Notes under the pieces: model-generated
Databases searched by the model: none
Told to the model about the DNA's origin: nothing
Seen by the model: the letters and a program-made list of their open reading frames with translations, nothing else
Shown here: positions 52,251-62,767 of the stretch, in pieces
Numbering within the stretch: the stretch's first letter is position 1
Layout of the letters: every line of letters begins with the position of its first letter
Source: an uncultured Lacinutrix sp.
Lineage (GTDB): Bacteria; Bacteroidota; Bacteroidia; Flavobacteriales; Flavobacteriaceae
Direction of reading: 5' to 3'
Length of the DNA stretch: 64,000 nt
Assembly: GCA_937129145.1 (NCBI GenBank)
Contig: CAKZMU010000009.1
Location: 144,551-208,550 of the forward strand
Program-made: the position numbers and the translations under genes

Positions 52251-53771
52251 ATGAACTTAGGAAAAATAACATCCCTTAAAGCATTATTAGCAAAGCCCTT
52301 TGCAAAACAAATTCAAAAAAAAGTAAATAAATGGGCTAACAACCCTATTAAAACACAACAAAAAGCTTTTGAAAAATTAATTTCATCAGCGACTTCCACA
52401 GTTTTTGGTCAAGACCATGATTTTATTAGTATAAATTCTCATGAAGATTTTATAAAAAGAGTGCCTATAAGAGATTACGAAGCATTAAAGCCCTACGTTG
52501 ATAGAGTGGTGCAAGGCGAAGAAAACATACTTTGGAAAGGCAAACCCATTTATTTTGCGAAGACCTCAGGAACAACCTCTGGTTCTAAATATATTCCAAT
52601 TACCAAAGAAAGCATGCCTTCGCATACCGAAGCTGCGAGAAATGCCATTTTAATGTATGTAGCCGAAACTGGTAAAACAAAGTTTGTAAATGGTAAAATG
52701 ATTTTTCTTCAAGGAAGTCCAATTCTGGAAGAAGAAAACGGTGTAAAACTTGGTCGGCTCTCAGGAATTGTAGCACATTATGTACCTAAATACCTTCAAA
52801 AAAACAGGATGCCCAGTTGGGAAACCAATTGTATTGAAGATTGGGAAACTAAAGTCGAAACCATTGTTGATGAGACCATCAACGAAGATATGACCATTAT
52901 TAGTGGTATTCCGTCGTGGGTTCAAATGTATTTTGAACGACTTCAACAAAGAACCAACAAAAAAATAGGCGACATTTTTAAAAATTTCGATTTGTTCATT
53001 TTTGGAGGCGTTAACTATGAACCTTATCGAGCAAAATTTGAAAACTTAATTGGTAGAAAAGTTGATAGTATCGAACTATATCCAGCCAGCGAAGGATTTT
53101 TTGCATTTCAAGACAAGCAAAACGAAAAAGGAATGCTATTACAGCTAAATTCAGGTATTTTTTACGAGTTTGTAAAAGCTGATGAGTTTTTTGAAGATAA
53201 CCCTAAACGCATCACACTTAAAAATGTTGAATTAGGCGTCAACTACGTCATGATTATTTCAACAAATGCTGGACTTTGGGCATATAATATTGGAGATACA
53301 GTCGAGTTTACTTCACTAAAACCTTACAGAGTTATTGTATCAGGACGCATCAAACACTACATTTCAGCCTTTGGAGAACACGTCATTGCTAAAGAAGTAG
53401 AACAGGCGCTTCAAGAAGCAGCAAGTGGCAATAAGGGTGTTTTGGTGTCAGAGTTTACGGTTGCACCTCAAATAAATCCAAAAGAAGGCTTGCCTTATCA
53501 CGAGTGGTTCATAGAGTTTGAAAATAAGGTTGATAACCTAGATGTGTTGGCAAAAAATATTGACGAGTCCCTTCAAAACCAAAACAGTTATTATAAAGAT
53601 TTGATACAAGGAAAAGTATTGCAACCATTAAAGATTACCGCTGTCAAAAACGACGGATTTAAAAGTTATATGAAATCGGTTGGGAAATTAGGAGGTCAAA
53701 ATAAAATTCCGAGATTATCTAATGACAGGAAGATAGCAGATATTCTTTATGAAAGTAATTTGGTTAATTAG
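52251..53771 (+). CDS. GH3 family acyl-adenylating protein
   Basis: A 506-residue member of the GH3 (auxin-responsive promoter) superfamily, acyl-adenylate-forming enzymes that link carboxylic acids to amino acids or amines. ATP-binding FAKTSGTTSGSKYIPIT, LFIFGGVNYEPYRAKFENLIG, and the C-terminal ISAFGEHVIAKEVEQAL support it. In Bacteroidota the substrate is not known. Begins directly at the M23 stop. Confidence 0.9.
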   Translation: MNLGKITSLKALLAKPFAKQIQKKVNKWANNPIKTQQKAFEKLISSATSTVFGQDHDFISINSHEDFIKRVPIRDYEALKPYVDRVVQGEENILWKGKPIYFAKTSGTTSGSKYIPITKESMPSHTEAARNAILMYVAETGKTKFVNGKMIFLQGSPILEEENGVKLGRLSGIVAHYVPKYLQKNRMPSWETNCIEDWETKVETIVDETINEDMTIISGIPSWVQMYFERLQQRTNKKIGDIFKNFDLFIFGGVNYEPYRAKFENLIGRKVDSIELYPASEGFFAFQDKQNEKGMLLQLNSGIFYEFVKADEFFEDNPKRITLKNVELGVNYVMIISTNAGLWAYNIGDTVEFTSLKPYRVIVSGRIKHYISAFGEHVIAKEVEQALQEAASGNKGVLVSEFTVAPQINPKEGLPYHEWFIEFENKVDNLDVLAKNIDESLQNQNSYYKDLIQGKVLQPLKITAVKNDGFKSYMKSVGKLGGQNKIPRLSNDRKIADILYESNLVN

Positions 53772-53773
53772 TG

Positions 53774-53781
53774 TATCTTTG
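53774..53781 (+). promoter_or_regulatory. -7 promoter element for DUF6909 gene
   Basis: TATCTTTG, perfect TAnnTTTG, three bases after the GH3 stop and 17 bases before the DUF6909 ATG. Confidence 0.5.
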
Positions 53782-53798
53782 CAGGTTAAATAAACTAT

Positions 53799-55487
53799 AT
53801 GAGTAAAAAACACCAAGGAAGAACCAGAGCACAAGAAAGTTCCAGCGCCATTGAGCGTATGTACATTACGATGCGCCACTTATTTAATCGTGGATTTTAT
53901 AAGCCCATGGGTGTTTCAGGTGAGACCCTACGAGAAGCTTTATTGCTTTTAAGACCAGAAATCTATGGCTCTATAGCCGAAGAGAAAGCAGAATTAAATG
54001 GTTTGCTATATGTTATTGATAGACTTCCTATAGGTATTGAAGAATGTAGATTTATAAATTTAACCAGTGATGAAGGTTACGGAAAATCGCATTTTGAAGT
54101 TATTATTCCTCCTAAAAGAAGACGTAATTGTTATCGTATTGACGAAGAACAAATGAATATTGAAATTACACGAGGACGTTCAGAAATCTACGATATTTTA
54201 ACTCACCTAACCTTTTTGTTTATTGAATCGCATAAGATTAGTAAACGAGTAATAATCAATGAAAAAGGAAATACAACTCGTGATTGGGTTAAACTCGAAA
54301 AAGCGGTTTTAAGCACAAAAAAGCTTACCCAGAAAGAACGAGAAATTGCAATTACTCACACGGCAAACATTTTAGGAAGAACTTTTGAAGAGCTAACCCA
54401 AGCATATACTTTATTTGCTACAAAAACACAACCAGAGCGATTATTACAAATTGTGTATTGGTTAGGCAAATTGGCTATTGAAGAGGTAGTGAAGAACACA
54501 AAAAGAACAGTAACATTTAGTCCAGTTTTAAGAGAAAGATTAGGGCATCATATTCATGGTGAAATTTGGGCAAACAATATTAAGGAAGTACTAAGAAAAA
54601 ATAATTTATTGGAGCGCCCAATACATATTATTAGTGCTAACTTGCATAGCGTTATGAATACGCTTCATGCGCCAAACGCCTTAAAAACGCATAAATTAAA
54701 GAAAGATATTTTTCAAATTTATGAAGATTTAAGTCAAAGCGATAGTGAGACCCTCAGAAACAAGGTAAATCAAGAAGCCGCTAAATCTAACATGATTTAT
54801 ATAAAAGATACTTCAGGAACCAACATCGATGTTCAAATCTTTGATACTGCAAGAATTAATTTAGAGACTCTAGACTTAAAAATTAATAAAGACAATTCTA
54901 AATCAGAAAAACCAGTTATATTCGTAATGGATTATGCATTTGGTGAGCAAGCGTTTGAAACCATAGATGAGTTTTTAAAGCCGTATGATGACGGTAAAAC
55001 GAAAACACACATGAACATTGAGTCTATTTCAATTATGGGTAAAGCAGGTATTTTAGAAGGCGGCAAAGGTGACATCATGATTCCTTCTGCACATATTTTT
55101 GAAGGTACTGCGGACAATTATCCGTTTACAAATGAGTTATGTAAAGAAGATATTGAAGGGCAAGGAGTCGATGTGTACGAAGGCGCCATGATAACAGTGT
55201 TAGGAACATCGTTGCAAAACAAGGAGATTTTGAAGTTTTTCCATGATTCAACTTGGGACGTCATTGGTTTGGAAATGGAAGGTGCGCATTACCAAAAAGC
55301 TATTCAGTCGGCAGCAAGGATTAGAAAGAGTATCAATCCAAATGTAAAAGTACGTTATGCATATTACGCCAGTGATAACCCACTAGAAACAGGGAGCACG
55401 TTAGCATCAGGAGGACTAGGAACAAGCGGTGTAAGGCCAACATATGTAATAACACGTAAAATTTTAGAACAAATTTTTAATTCATAG
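53799..55487 (+). CDS. DUF6909 family protein with nucleoside-phosphorylase-like C-terminus
   Basis: A 562-residue cytoplasmic protein. The N-terminal half (SSSAIERMYITMRHLFNRGFYKPMG... EIYGSIAEEKAELNGLLYVIDRLP) is what I recall as DUF6909. The C-terminal about 180 residues look like the purine-nucleoside-phosphorylase/nucleosidase fold: SIMGKAGILEGGKGDIMIPSAH and DVIGLEMEGAHYQKAI, with the EMEG motif that in AMP/MTA nucleosidases holds the ribose. No experimental function is known to me. Downstream genes are for polysaccharide synthesis, but a functional link is not evident. Confidence 0.82.
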   Translation: MSKKHQGRTRAQESSSAIERMYITMRHLFNRGFYKPMGVSGETLREALLLLRPEIYGSIAEEKAELNGLLYVIDRLPIGIEECRFINLTSDEGYGKSHFEVIIPPKRRRNCYRIDEEQMNIEITRGRSEIYDILTHLTFLFIESHKISKRVIINEKGNTTRDWVKLEKAVLSTKKLTQKEREIAITHTANILGRTFEELTQAYTLFATKTQPERLLQIVYWLGKLAIEEVVKNTKRTVTFSPVLRERLGHHIHGEIWANNIKEVLRKNNLLERPIHIISANLHSVMNTLHAPNALKTHKLKKDIFQIYEDLSQSDSETLRNKVNQEAAKSNMIYIKDTSGTNIDVQIFDTARINLETLDLKINKDNSKSEKPVIFVMDYAFGEQAFETIDEFLKPYDDGKTKTHMNIESISIMGKAGILEGGKGDIMIPSAHIFEGTADNYPFTNELCKEDIEGQGVDVYEGAMITVLGTSLQNKEILKFFHDSTWDVIGLEMEGAHYQKAIQSAARIRKSINPNVKVRYAYYASDNPLETGSTLASGGLGTSGVRPTYVITRKILEQIFNS

Positions 55488-55490
55488 ATT

Positions 55491-56567
55491 ATGAGTACAA
55501 ATCTACCAGAACAACAACCATCAGAAGAGATGGATATAGGTCAATTATTTAAAATAATTGGGAATGCCTTTGAGCGCTTATTTAAATTTATAGGCAGCAT
55601 TTTTAATATGCTATTTTTAGCATTTGTATGGCTTGTTTTTTTTACCAAAAAGCATATTATTAAACTAATTGTTGCAGGGCTAATTGGCGTAGTTATTGGA
55701 GTTGTAAAACAAAAAACCGAAGCGCCAGTTTATAAATCAACAATAGTAATTAAACAAAACTATAGCACTGGTCAGCACCTTTCAAACACAATTGACCACT
55801 ATAACTCATTGCTAGCCGAAAGAGATTCTATTTCTGTTAGTGAAATGTTAAATATAACGCCAAAGGAAGCTAATAAACTTAAAAATTTTGAATTAAAATC
55901 TATTTTAAGTGAAAACCAAAAACTTGAGTTGTTTAATGCATATTCCAAAAGCTTAGACTCTACAATAGCGCAAACAATTTCTTTTGAAGATTTCACAGCT
56001 AATTCAAATGAATTTGAACATGTTCTTCAAAAAATAACCTTGCTATCAAATGGCAAGAATAATTTCAAAAAAATATTTAATCAAATAATTGACAACGTTG
56101 CGTCTAATGAGTTTTTTAAGCGAGAACAAGAGAAAGATTTAAGTGAATTTGAAAGAAGAGAAGAAATTATTAATGAGTCGTTAAGGAAGTCTGACAGTCT
56201 AAAGATAATATATCAAAGAGTATTAGAGAAATCGCCAGAAAGAATAGGTGGTGGCACGACGAATATTACTTTTGAGGAAGCAAACAATAAAAATGCCACA
56301 AAAGAGTATGAATTATACTTAAACGATATTGAATTAAGGAGAGAGTTGGTTGAAATTAGCAGAAAAAAAGAAAATGCTTCAAAAATAATTGAAGCTGTTT
56401 CAATTCAGGATGACAAAGGAACCAAGAGCAATACAGCACAAGTATTTGGCTTTGAAACAAGCGCAATAATTGCTTATAGCTTTAAGTTAGCCCTTCTAAC
56501 ATATTTAATTCTATTTTTTCTAGAATTCCTTAGATTCCTTGAACGCTACAAAGACAAAGTGCAGTAA
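55491..56567 (+). CDS. Wzz-like (chain-length regulator-type) membrane protein
   Basis: A 358-residue protein with an N-terminal helix region (LFLAFVWLVFFTKKHIIKLIVAGLIGVVIGVV) and a C-terminal helix (SFKLALLTYLILFFLEFL) enclosing a long periplasmic, mostly helical domain (KTEAPVYKSTIVIKQNYSTG...). This is the Wzz/PCP topology, where the C-terminal helix returns to the cytoplasm; sequence identity to named Wzz proteins is weak. Located directly before the dTDP-rhamnose genes and separated from rfbB by a single base, which supports a polysaccharide chain-length or export role. Confidence 0.7.
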   Translation: MSTNLPEQQPSEEMDIGQLFKIIGNAFERLFKFIGSIFNMLFLAFVWLVFFTKKHIIKLIVAGLIGVVIGVVKQKTEAPVYKSTIVIKQNYSTGQHLSNTIDHYNSLLAERDSISVSEMLNITPKEANKLKNFELKSILSENQKLELFNAYSKSLDSTIAQTISFEDFTANSNEFEHVLQKITLLSNGKNNFKKIFNQIIDNVASNEFFKREQEKDLSEFERREEIINESLRKSDSLKIIYQRVLEKSPERIGGGTTNITFEEANNKNATKEYELYLNDIELRRELVEISRKKENASKIIEAVSIQDDKGTKSNTAQVFGFETSAIIAYSFKLALLTYLILFFLEFLRFLERYKDKVQ

Positions 56568-56568
56568 C

Positions 56569-57576
56569 ATGACCATTTTAATCACAGGTGGCGCAGGGTT
56601 TATAGGTTCTAATTTTATACCATATTTCTTAGAACAACATAATAACGCACACATTATAAACTTAGATAAGCTTACCTATGCAGGTGAGCTTTCTAATTTA
56701 AAAGAGATTGAGAATCATGACCGATACACCTTTGTTAAAGGCGATATTTGTGACAGAGAATTAATTGAAAACCTGTTCAAGACCTACGATTTTAAAAGCG
56801 TGATTCATTTTGCAGCAGAATCCCATGTAGATAATTCTATTGAAAAACCAGACGAATTTATTAAAACAAATGTTATAGGTACATTTAACCTTATAGACGT
56901 TGCAAAAAACCATTGGATGGAAGAGCCTTTTAAGGTTAAAAAGGACTATGAAAATGCTCGCTTTCATCATATTTCTACCGATGAGGTATTTGGCACCTTA
57001 GGAAAAACAGGATTATTTACCGAGAGCACACCTTATGCACCCAACAGTCCGTATAGCGCCTCAAAAGCATCATCCGATTTTGTGGTAAGAAGCTATTTTC
57101 ACACTTATGGTATGAATGTAGTGACCACCAATTGCTCAAATAATTACGGGCCAAAACAGCATGACGAAAAATTAATTCCAACTATTATTAGAAAAGCCAT
57201 TCAAGGAGACAATATTCCTATTTATGGAGACGGTCAAAATGTTCGCGATTGGTTGTATGTACTGGACCATTGTGTTGGTATCGACTTAGTGTTTCAAAAA
57301 GGCACCTCTGGAGAAGTTTATAATATTGGCGGCAAAAACGAGCGTAATAATCTTTATATTGCTCATACAATATGTGCTATTTTAGATGAATTATTGCCTC
57401 AAAACACATTTTATAAAGAACAAATAACATTTGTAAAAGACAGACCAGGACACGATTTTAGATATGCTATAGATGCGTCCAAAATTGAAAGCGAATTAGG
57501 TTGGAAAGCATCCGAAAATTTTGAAACAGGCATTAAAAAAACGGTGAAATGGTATTTAAAAAAATATAAAGGATAG
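56569..57576 (+). CDS. rfbB: dTDP-glucose 4,6-dehydratase
   Basis: A 335-residue extended-SDR enzyme, second step of dTDP-L-rhamnose synthesis. NAD-binding ILITGGAGFIGSNF at the N-terminus, catalytic STDEVFGTLG and YSASKASSDF (Tyr-x3-Lys). The start at 56569, one base after the Wzz-like stop, gives the normal N-terminus MTILITGG; an ATG at 56539 would add a run of residues inside the upstream gene. Confidence 0.97.
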   Translation: MTILITGGAGFIGSNFIPYFLEQHNNAHIINLDKLTYAGELSNLKEIENHDRYTFVKGDICDRELIENLFKTYDFKSVIHFAAESHVDNSIEKPDEFIKTNVIGTFNLIDVAKNHWMEEPFKVKKDYENARFHHISTDEVFGTLGKTGLFTESTPYAPNSPYSASKASSDFVVRSYFHTYGMNVVTTNCSNNYGPKQHDEKLIPTIIRKAIQGDNIPIYGDGQNVRDWLYVLDHCVGIDLVFQKGTSGEVYNIGGKNERNNLYIAHTICAILDELLPQNTFYKEQITFVKDRPGHDFRYAIDASKIESELGWKASENFETGIKKTVKWYLKKYKG

Positions 57577-57579
57577 CTT

Positions 57580-58437
57580 ATGAAAGGCATTATACTAGCA
57601 GGTGGCTCGGGAACAAGGTTATATCCACTCACAAAAGTAGTGAGCAAACAGCTCATGCCTGTATATGACAAGCCCATGATATACTATCCACTAAGCACAT
57701 TAATGTCTGCTGGAATCAACGAGACACTCATTATATCCACACCTAACGATTTACCTAAGTTTAAAGAGTTGTTAGGAGATGGTAGGGATTATGGCTGTCG
57801 TTTTGAGTATGCCACACAAGACAACCCTAATGGTTTAGCCGAAGCATTTTTAATCGGCGAATCGTTTATTGGAAACGATAAGGTAGCCCTTATTTTGGGC
57901 GATAATATTTTTTACGGTTCTGGATTGTCACCATTACTAGAAGCTAATAATAACCCTAAAGGCGGTGTTATTTTTGCTTACCATGTTCAAGACCCTCAAC
58001 GGTATGGTGTAGTAGAATTTGATAATAACAACAAAGCCATATCCATAGAAGAAAAACCAAAACACCCTAAGTCCAACTTTGCGGTACCTGGTATTTATTT
58101 TTATGACAATAATGTAGTGGACATTGCAAAAAATATTCAACCCAGCCAAAGAGGCGAACTGGAAATAACCGATGTCAATAAAGCTTATTTAAAACATGGG
58201 AAACTACAAGTAGAGATTCTAGATAAAGGCACAGCATGGTTAGATACAGGTACTTTTAATTCATTAATGCAAGCATCACAATTTGTACAAGTAATAGAAG
58301 AACGACAGGGTTTAAAAATTGGTTGCATTGAAGAAACAGCTTATAAACAAGGTTTTATAAATAAAGAACAGTTACTAAAACTAGCACAACCATTATTAAA
58401 AAGTGGTTATGGCAAATACCTTGAACAACTAGTATAA
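57580..58437 (+). CDS. rfbA: Glucose-1-phosphate thymidylyltransferase
   Basis: A 285-residue nucleotidyltransferase, first step of dTDP-L-rhamnose synthesis (dTTP + glucose-1-P). Signature [18 protein letters not shown] at the N-terminus, then [14 protein letters not shown] and LGDNIFYG with the metal-binding Asp. Four bases after rfbB. Confidence 0.98.
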   Translation: MKGIILAGGSGTRLYPLTKVVSKQLMPVYDKPMIYYPLSTLMSAGINETLIISTPNDLPKFKELLGDGRDYGCRFEYATQDNPNGLAEAFLIGESFIGNDKVALILGDNIFYGSGLSPLLEANNNPKGGVIFAYHVQDPQRYGVVEFDNNNKAISIEEKPKHPKSNFAVPGIYFYDNNVVDIAKNIQPSQRGELEITDVNKAYLKHGKLQVEILDKGTAWLDTGTFNSLMQASQFVQVIEERQGLKIGCIEETAYKQGFINKEQLLKLAQPLLKSGYGKYLEQLV

Positions 58438-58438
58438 T

Positions 58439-58984
58439 ATGCAAGCAGAAGAAACATATTTAAAAGGTTGTTACGTCATAACACCTAAAATATACCATGA
58501 CGATAGAGGCTTTTTTTTTGAAAGCTATAAAAAAAGGGATTTTGAAAAAGCCATTGGGCAAACGGTAAATTTTGTTCAAGACAATCATTCGGTGTCTAAT
58601 AAAGGCGTGTTAAGAGGTTTGCATTTTCAAACAGGTAATTTTTCACAAGCTAAATTAGTACGTGTGGTCAAAGGCAGCGTTTTAGATGTATGTGTAGATA
58701 TTAGACCAAATTCTAAAACTTATGGCAAGCACTTTTCAATTATTTTAGATGCCATAGAACACAAGCAACTATTCATTCCTAGAGGATTTGCTCACGGATT
58801 TTTGGTGTTGGAAGACAATACTGTTTTCAACTATAAATGTGATAATTATTACAGTAAGAACCATGAATCAGGCTTGTTGTATAACGACCCCTCGTTGCAT
58901 ATTGATTGGAACTTCCCAGTCAATAATCTCATTTTATCCGAAAAAGACAAACAACTTCCAACACTTGAAAGTTTAATAAAATGA
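58439..58984 (+). CDS. rfbC: dTDP-4-dehydrorhamnose 3,5-epimerase
   Basis: A 181-residue cupin-fold epimerase, third step of dTDP-L-rhamnose synthesis. DNHSVSNKGVLRGLHFQ carries the catalytic His of RGLHFQ, and FIPRGFAHGFLVLED is a family signature. One base after rfbA and overlapping rfbD by four. Confidence 0.97.
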   Translation: MQAEETYLKGCYVITPKIYHDDRGFFFESYKKRDFEKAIGQTVNFVQDNHSVSNKGVLRGLHFQTGNFSQAKLVRVVKGSVLDVCVDIRPNSKTYGKHFSIILDAIEHKQLFIPRGFAHGFLVLEDNTVFNYKCDNYYSKNHESGLLYNDPSLHIDWNFPVNNLILSEKDKQLPTLESLIK

Positions 58985-59835
58985 GTGTAAATGTTTTGGT
59001 TACAGGAGCTAATGGGCAATTGGCAAAAACTATACAAAAGCTTTATAAAACCAATAAGGATGACATTTGTTTTACGTTTGTTACAAAGCTCGAATTAGAT
59101 ATTACTGTACCTAATGAGGTTAAAAAATACTTCAAAAATAATCTTGTAGATTACTGCATCAACTGTGCGGCATACACCAATGTGGAGCAAGCCGAAAAAA
59201 CACCAGAACCAGCATTTAAAGTCAACGCTGAAGGTATAAAAAATATAGCTGAAGCATGTAAAGAAACGAATACTGTTTTAATTCATATATCTACCGATTA
59301 TGTATTTGATGGCGAAAAAGAATCTCCTTATTTAGAAGATGATATACCAAACCCTATTAATGAATACGGCAAGTCAAAACTTTTGGGCGAGCAACATATT
59401 CAAAAGCAATTACAACAGTATTTTATCATTAGAACCTCTTGGTTGTATTCTAATTTTGGTAAAAACTTCTTTAAAACAGTGGTCAAAAATATTAATGAGC
59501 ATAAAGATTTAAAAATTATTACAACTCAAAAAGGTGCGCCAACTAGCACATATAGTCTGGCAAAATTCATTTATTTTCTTGTTGGAAATAAAATCACAAA
59601 CTATGGTGTGTTTCATTTTTCAGATAAAGACATAGTGTCTTGGTATGATTTTTCTAAAATAATAGTGAGTAACCATGACAAATCAAGACTTAAGTTGTTA
59701 TCATCAACCAACATAAGCACATCTAAAGCTCAAAGACCAAAATATAGTGCTTTAAACAATACTAAAAGGTTAAAAATTTTCAAAAAAGAAGTTCTTTTAA
59801 GTAATTCTATTAAAGAGCTTCTTTCTCTATTGTAA
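58981..59835 (+). CDS. rfbD: dTDP-4-dehydrorhamnose reductase
   Basis: A 284-residue SDR enzyme, last step to dTDP-L-rhamnose. NADPH-binding VLVTGANGQLAK, then STDYVFDGEKESPYLED and the YGKSKLLGEQ catalytic Tyr/Lys. Overlaps rfbC (ATGA). The gene completes a compact rfbBACD order. Confidence 0.95.
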   Translation: MSVNVLVTGANGQLAKTIQKLYKTNKDDICFTFVTKLELDITVPNEVKKYFKNNLVDYCINCAAYTNVEQAEKTPEPAFKVNAEGIKNIAEACKETNTVLIHISTDYVFDGEKESPYLEDDIPNPINEYGKSKLLGEQHIQKQLQQYFIIRTSWLYSNFGKNFFKTVVKNINEHKDLKIITTQKGAPTSTYSLAKFIYFLVGNKITNYGVFHFSDKDIVSWYDFSKIIVSNHDKSRLKLLSSTNISTSKAQRPKYSALNNTKRLKIFKKEVLLSNSIKELLSLL

Positions 59836-59857
59836 TCCATCTTAAAAATAGTACATT
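59828..59857 (+). promoter_or_regulatory. Complete Bacteroidota promoter before gmd
   Basis: TTG (59828-59830), a 19-base spacer, and TACATTTG (59850-59857). This is the best complete match to the Bacteroidota -33/-7 consensus in the window. It suggests that gmd-fcl can be expressed independently of the rfb genes. Confidence 0.65.
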
Positions 59858-59919
59858 TGTTATGAGGTCTCTAAAAGGCTTTTTTTCAAAAAAACCAACA
59901 TCTATTATAAACAATAAAA

Positions 59920-61038
59920 ATGCAAAAAAAAGTTGCTTTAATTACTGGCGTAACTGGACAAGACGGAGCTTATTTAAGTGAGTTCTTATTAAAAAAGAAT
60001 TATGAAGTTCATGGTGTTAAAAGAAGATCTTCGCTGTTTAATACCGACAGAATAGATCACTTATATCAAGACCCACATGTAGAAAATCAAAATTTCTTTC
60101 TTCATTACGGCGATTTAACTGACAGCACAAACCTCACAAGAATTATTCAAGAAGTACAACCCGACGAAATATACAATTTGGCAGCGATGAGCCATGTACA
60201 TGTATCTTTTGAAATGCCAGAATACACTGTAAATGCAGACGGTATAGGAACCTTACGAATTTTAGAAGCAGTAAGAATGCTTGGTCTTGAAAAGAAAACA
60301 AGGATATATCAAGCATCGACCTCAGAGTTATATGGTAAGGTTCAAGAAGTACCACAAACAGAAACCACACCATTTTATCCAAGAAGCCCTTATGCGGTTG
60401 CAAAAATGTATGCATATTGGATTACTGTTAACTATCGCGAAGCCTATGGTATTTATGCTTGTAACGGTATATTATTTAATCATGAATCTCCAATAAGAGG
60501 GGAAACATTTGTAACACGTAAAATAACTAGAGCAACGTCTAAAATTGCTTTAGGCTTACAAGACAAAGTTTACTTAGGAAATTTAGATGCTCAAAGAGAT
60601 TGGGGTCATGCAAAAGACTACGTAAGAATGATGTGGATGATTCTTCAAGCCGACGAAGCTGAAGATTGGGTAATCGCTACAGGAAAGACGACATCTGTTA
60701 GAGATTTTGTTAAAATGTGTTTTGCGCATATTGGTGTTGAATTAGGGTTTAAAGGCACAAACTCGAACGAAAAAGGATATATAAAGACCTGTAATAACCC
60801 AAAATATCAATTGGAAATAGGTAAAGAAGTCATTGCTGTTGATGAGAAATATTATAGACCAACCGAAGTTGATCTATTAATTGGTGATGCCACTAAAGCT
60901 AAAGAAAAATTAGGTTGGGTTCCAAAATATGATTTAGAGTACTTGGTTGATGACATGATGAAAAGCGATTTAAAACTCATGAACAAGCAACAATACCTAC
61001 AAGAAGGTGGATACAGAATTAAAAATTATTTTGAATAA
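59920..61038 (+). CDS. gmd: GDP-mannose 4,6-dehydratase
   Basis: A 372-residue SDR enzyme making GDP-4-keto-6-deoxy-mannose, first step to GDP-L-fucose. [20 protein letters not shown] (NADP), [28 protein letters not shown] and [10 protein letters not shown] are diagnostic. Its product is the substrate of fcl, immediately downstream (five-base gap). Confidence 0.98.
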   Translation: MQKKVALITGVTGQDGAYLSEFLLKKNYEVHGVKRRSSLFNTDRIDHLYQDPHVENQNFFLHYGDLTDSTNLTRIIQEVQPDEIYNLAAMSHVHVSFEMPEYTVNADGIGTLRILEAVRMLGLEKKTRIYQASTSELYGKVQEVPQTETTPFYPRSPYAVAKMYAYWITVNYREAYGIYACNGILFNHESPIRGETFVTRKITRATSKIALGLQDKVYLGNLDAQRDWGHAKDYVRMMWMILQADEAEDWVIATGKTTSVRDFVKMCFAHIGVELGFKGTNSNEKGYIKTCNNPKYQLEIGKEVIAVDEKYYRPTEVDLLIGDATKAKEKLGWVPKYDLEYLVDDMMKSDLKLMNKQQYLQEGGYRIKNYFE

Positions 61039-61043
61039 AAATA

Positions 61044-62096
61044 ATGCATAAAGATTCAAAAATATTCGTTGCAGGACACAGAGGCCTTGTGGGAAGTGCT
61101 ATATTAGAAAATCTTCAAAACAAAGGATATACTAATATTGTTTCGAGAACACACAAAGAATTAGACCTAACAAATCAGCACGATGTTGGTGTTTTTTTTG
61201 CAACCGAGAAACCAGAATACGTGTTTTTAGCGGCTGCAAAAGTAGGAGGAATCGTAGCCAATAATGTTTACAGGGCAGATTTTATTTACGATAACATGAT
61301 GATTCAAAACAACGTGATTCACCAAAGTTATAAGAACAATGTAAAGAAACTGTTATTTTTGGGAAGCACTTGTATTTACCCAAAAAACGCACCTCAGCCA
61401 ATGAAAGAAGAGTATTTGTTGACAGATACATTAGAATATACGAATGAGCCTTATGCTATAGCGAAAATTGCTGGTATTAAAATGTGCGAGAGTTATAACT
61501 TACAGTATGGAACAAATTTTATATCGGTAATGCCAACGAATCTTTATGGTCCAAATGACAATTTTGATTTAGAAAAATCCCACGTACTTCCTGCGCTTAT
61601 CAGAAAAATTTATATAGCTAAATTGTTATCCGAAGGCAAAAATGATGAAGTAATGCAAGACCTAAATGTTAAAACTATTGAGGAAGCAAAAGACTATTTG
61701 CAAAAATTTGGCGTTACTAAAAATAGCGTAGAAATTTGGGGAACAGGAAAACCAAGAAGAGAGTTTTTGTGGTCAAAAGATATGGCAGATGCTTGTGTGT
61801 TTATTATGGAAAATAGAGATTTTAAAGACACCTACTCTAGAGAAAATAAAGAAGTAAGAAACACACATATTAATATAGGTACAGGTGAAGACATATCCAT
61901 TAAAGAACTTGCAGAAACCATCAAAAAAGAAATTGGTTTTAAAGGAGAGTTGGTTTTTAACACGAATAGACCAGATGGTACTATGAGAAAACTCACAGAT
62001 GTTTCTAAGTTAAATGGCTTGGGCTGGAAGCATTCTGTAGAATTAGAATTAGGAATAAACAAATTGTATAATTGGTATTTAATTAATAAAAATTAA
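61044..62096 (+). CDS. fcl: GDP-L-fucose synthase
   Basis: A 350-residue SDR epimerase/reductase that yields GDP-L-fucose. [18 protein letters not shown] (NADP), [24 protein letters not shown], and [15 protein letters not shown] with catalytic Tyr/Lys. A longer insertion ([32 protein letters not shown]) is the 'long' variant found in Bacteroidota. Confidence 0.97.
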   Translation: MHKDSKIFVAGHRGLVGSAILENLQNKGYTNIVSRTHKELDLTNQHDVGVFFATEKPEYVFLAAAKVGGIVANNVYRADFIYDNMMIQNNVIHQSYKNNVKKLLFLGSTCIYPKNAPQPMKEEYLLTDTLEYTNEPYAIAKIAGIKMCESYNLQYGTNFISVMPTNLYGPNDNFDLEKSHVLPALIRKIYIAKLLSEGKNDEVMQDLNVKTIEEAKDYLQKFGVTKNSVEIWGTGKPRREFLWSKDMADACVFIMENRDFKDTYSRENKEVRNTHINIGTGEDISIKELAETIKKEIGFKGELVFNTNRPDGTMRKLTDVSKLNGLGWKHSVELELGINKLYNWYLINKN

Positions 62097-62098
62097 AA

Positions 62099-62641
62099 AT
62101 GAAAAAAATAACATTATTACTAGTGCTAGCAATAGCATTTTCTTGTGAAAACAAAAACAAAAACAAAGAAGAAGAAAAGAAAGACATACTTGAAGAAAAA
62201 GTAGAAGAAAAAAAACCAGAAAAATTTGTAATAGAATTAACCATGAGAATGGATAATTCTGATGGTTTTAGGTTATTTGCTAATGGTGTTTTTATCAACA
62301 ATAACAGAACGATGAATATTAATATTACCGAGCAAATAAGCAAGAGTGATAATTTTGAGACTGTTACTTTAGATTTGCCTGAGAGCATTAGACCTGACTA
62401 TGAAGTAGGTATAGCCTTAGGCTCTAAAGAAGAAAAAACAATTGAATTTCAACAAGCTAAAATCTCGTATGGTGACATAGAGTTTTTAGTAAGTCCAGAT
62501 AAAATGGAAGAGTACTTTTACTTTAGCAAGGATATTAACTATAATGCCGAAAACGGAACAATAAAAACCCAAAAAGTAAATGGAAGGCACGACCCAATAA
62601 TGTATTTAAGAAAAAATGTTGTAGACAAGTTTAACCTTTAA
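62099..62641 (+). CDS. Hypothetical lipoprotein in the polysaccharide cluster
   Basis: A 180-residue lipoprotein (AIAFSC lipobox, Cys17), a Lys/Glu tether (NKNKNKEEEKKDILEEKVEEKK), then a beta-rich soluble domain of about 130 residues (FVIELTMRMDNSDGFRLFANGVFIN). No family recognised. It begins two bases after fcl, so it belongs to the same transcript, and it may be a surface-polymer-associated or carbohydrate-binding protein; that is inference from position. Confidence 0.7.
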   Translation: MKKITLLLVLAIAFSCENKNKNKEEEKKDILEEKVEEKKPEKFVIELTMRMDNSDGFRLFANGVFINNNRTMNINITEQISKSDNFETVTLDLPESIRPDYEVGIALGSKEEKTIEFQQAKISYGDIEFLVSPDKMEEYFYFSKDINYNAENGTIKTQKVNGRHDPIMYLRKNVVDKFNL

Positions 62642-62685
62642 CCTTAAAAGTGGGTAATGTTACTAAGGGTTATTAACTTTTAAAT

Positions 62686-62717
62686 AAAATTGAGCTTCAA
62701 TATTGAAGCTCAATTTT
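62686..62717 (+). terminator. Strong hairpin after the lipoprotein gene
   Basis: A perfect 15-bp stem AAAATTGAGCTTCAA / TTGAAGCTCAATTTT around TA. T-rich 3' arm fits an intrinsic terminator ending the gmd-fcl-lipoprotein transcript before the flippase gene. Confidence 0.8.
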
Positions 62718-62767
62718 GTTGTAAAAAGACCCACGAATGAGAAAACACGTAAAAGCGAAATAATAAA

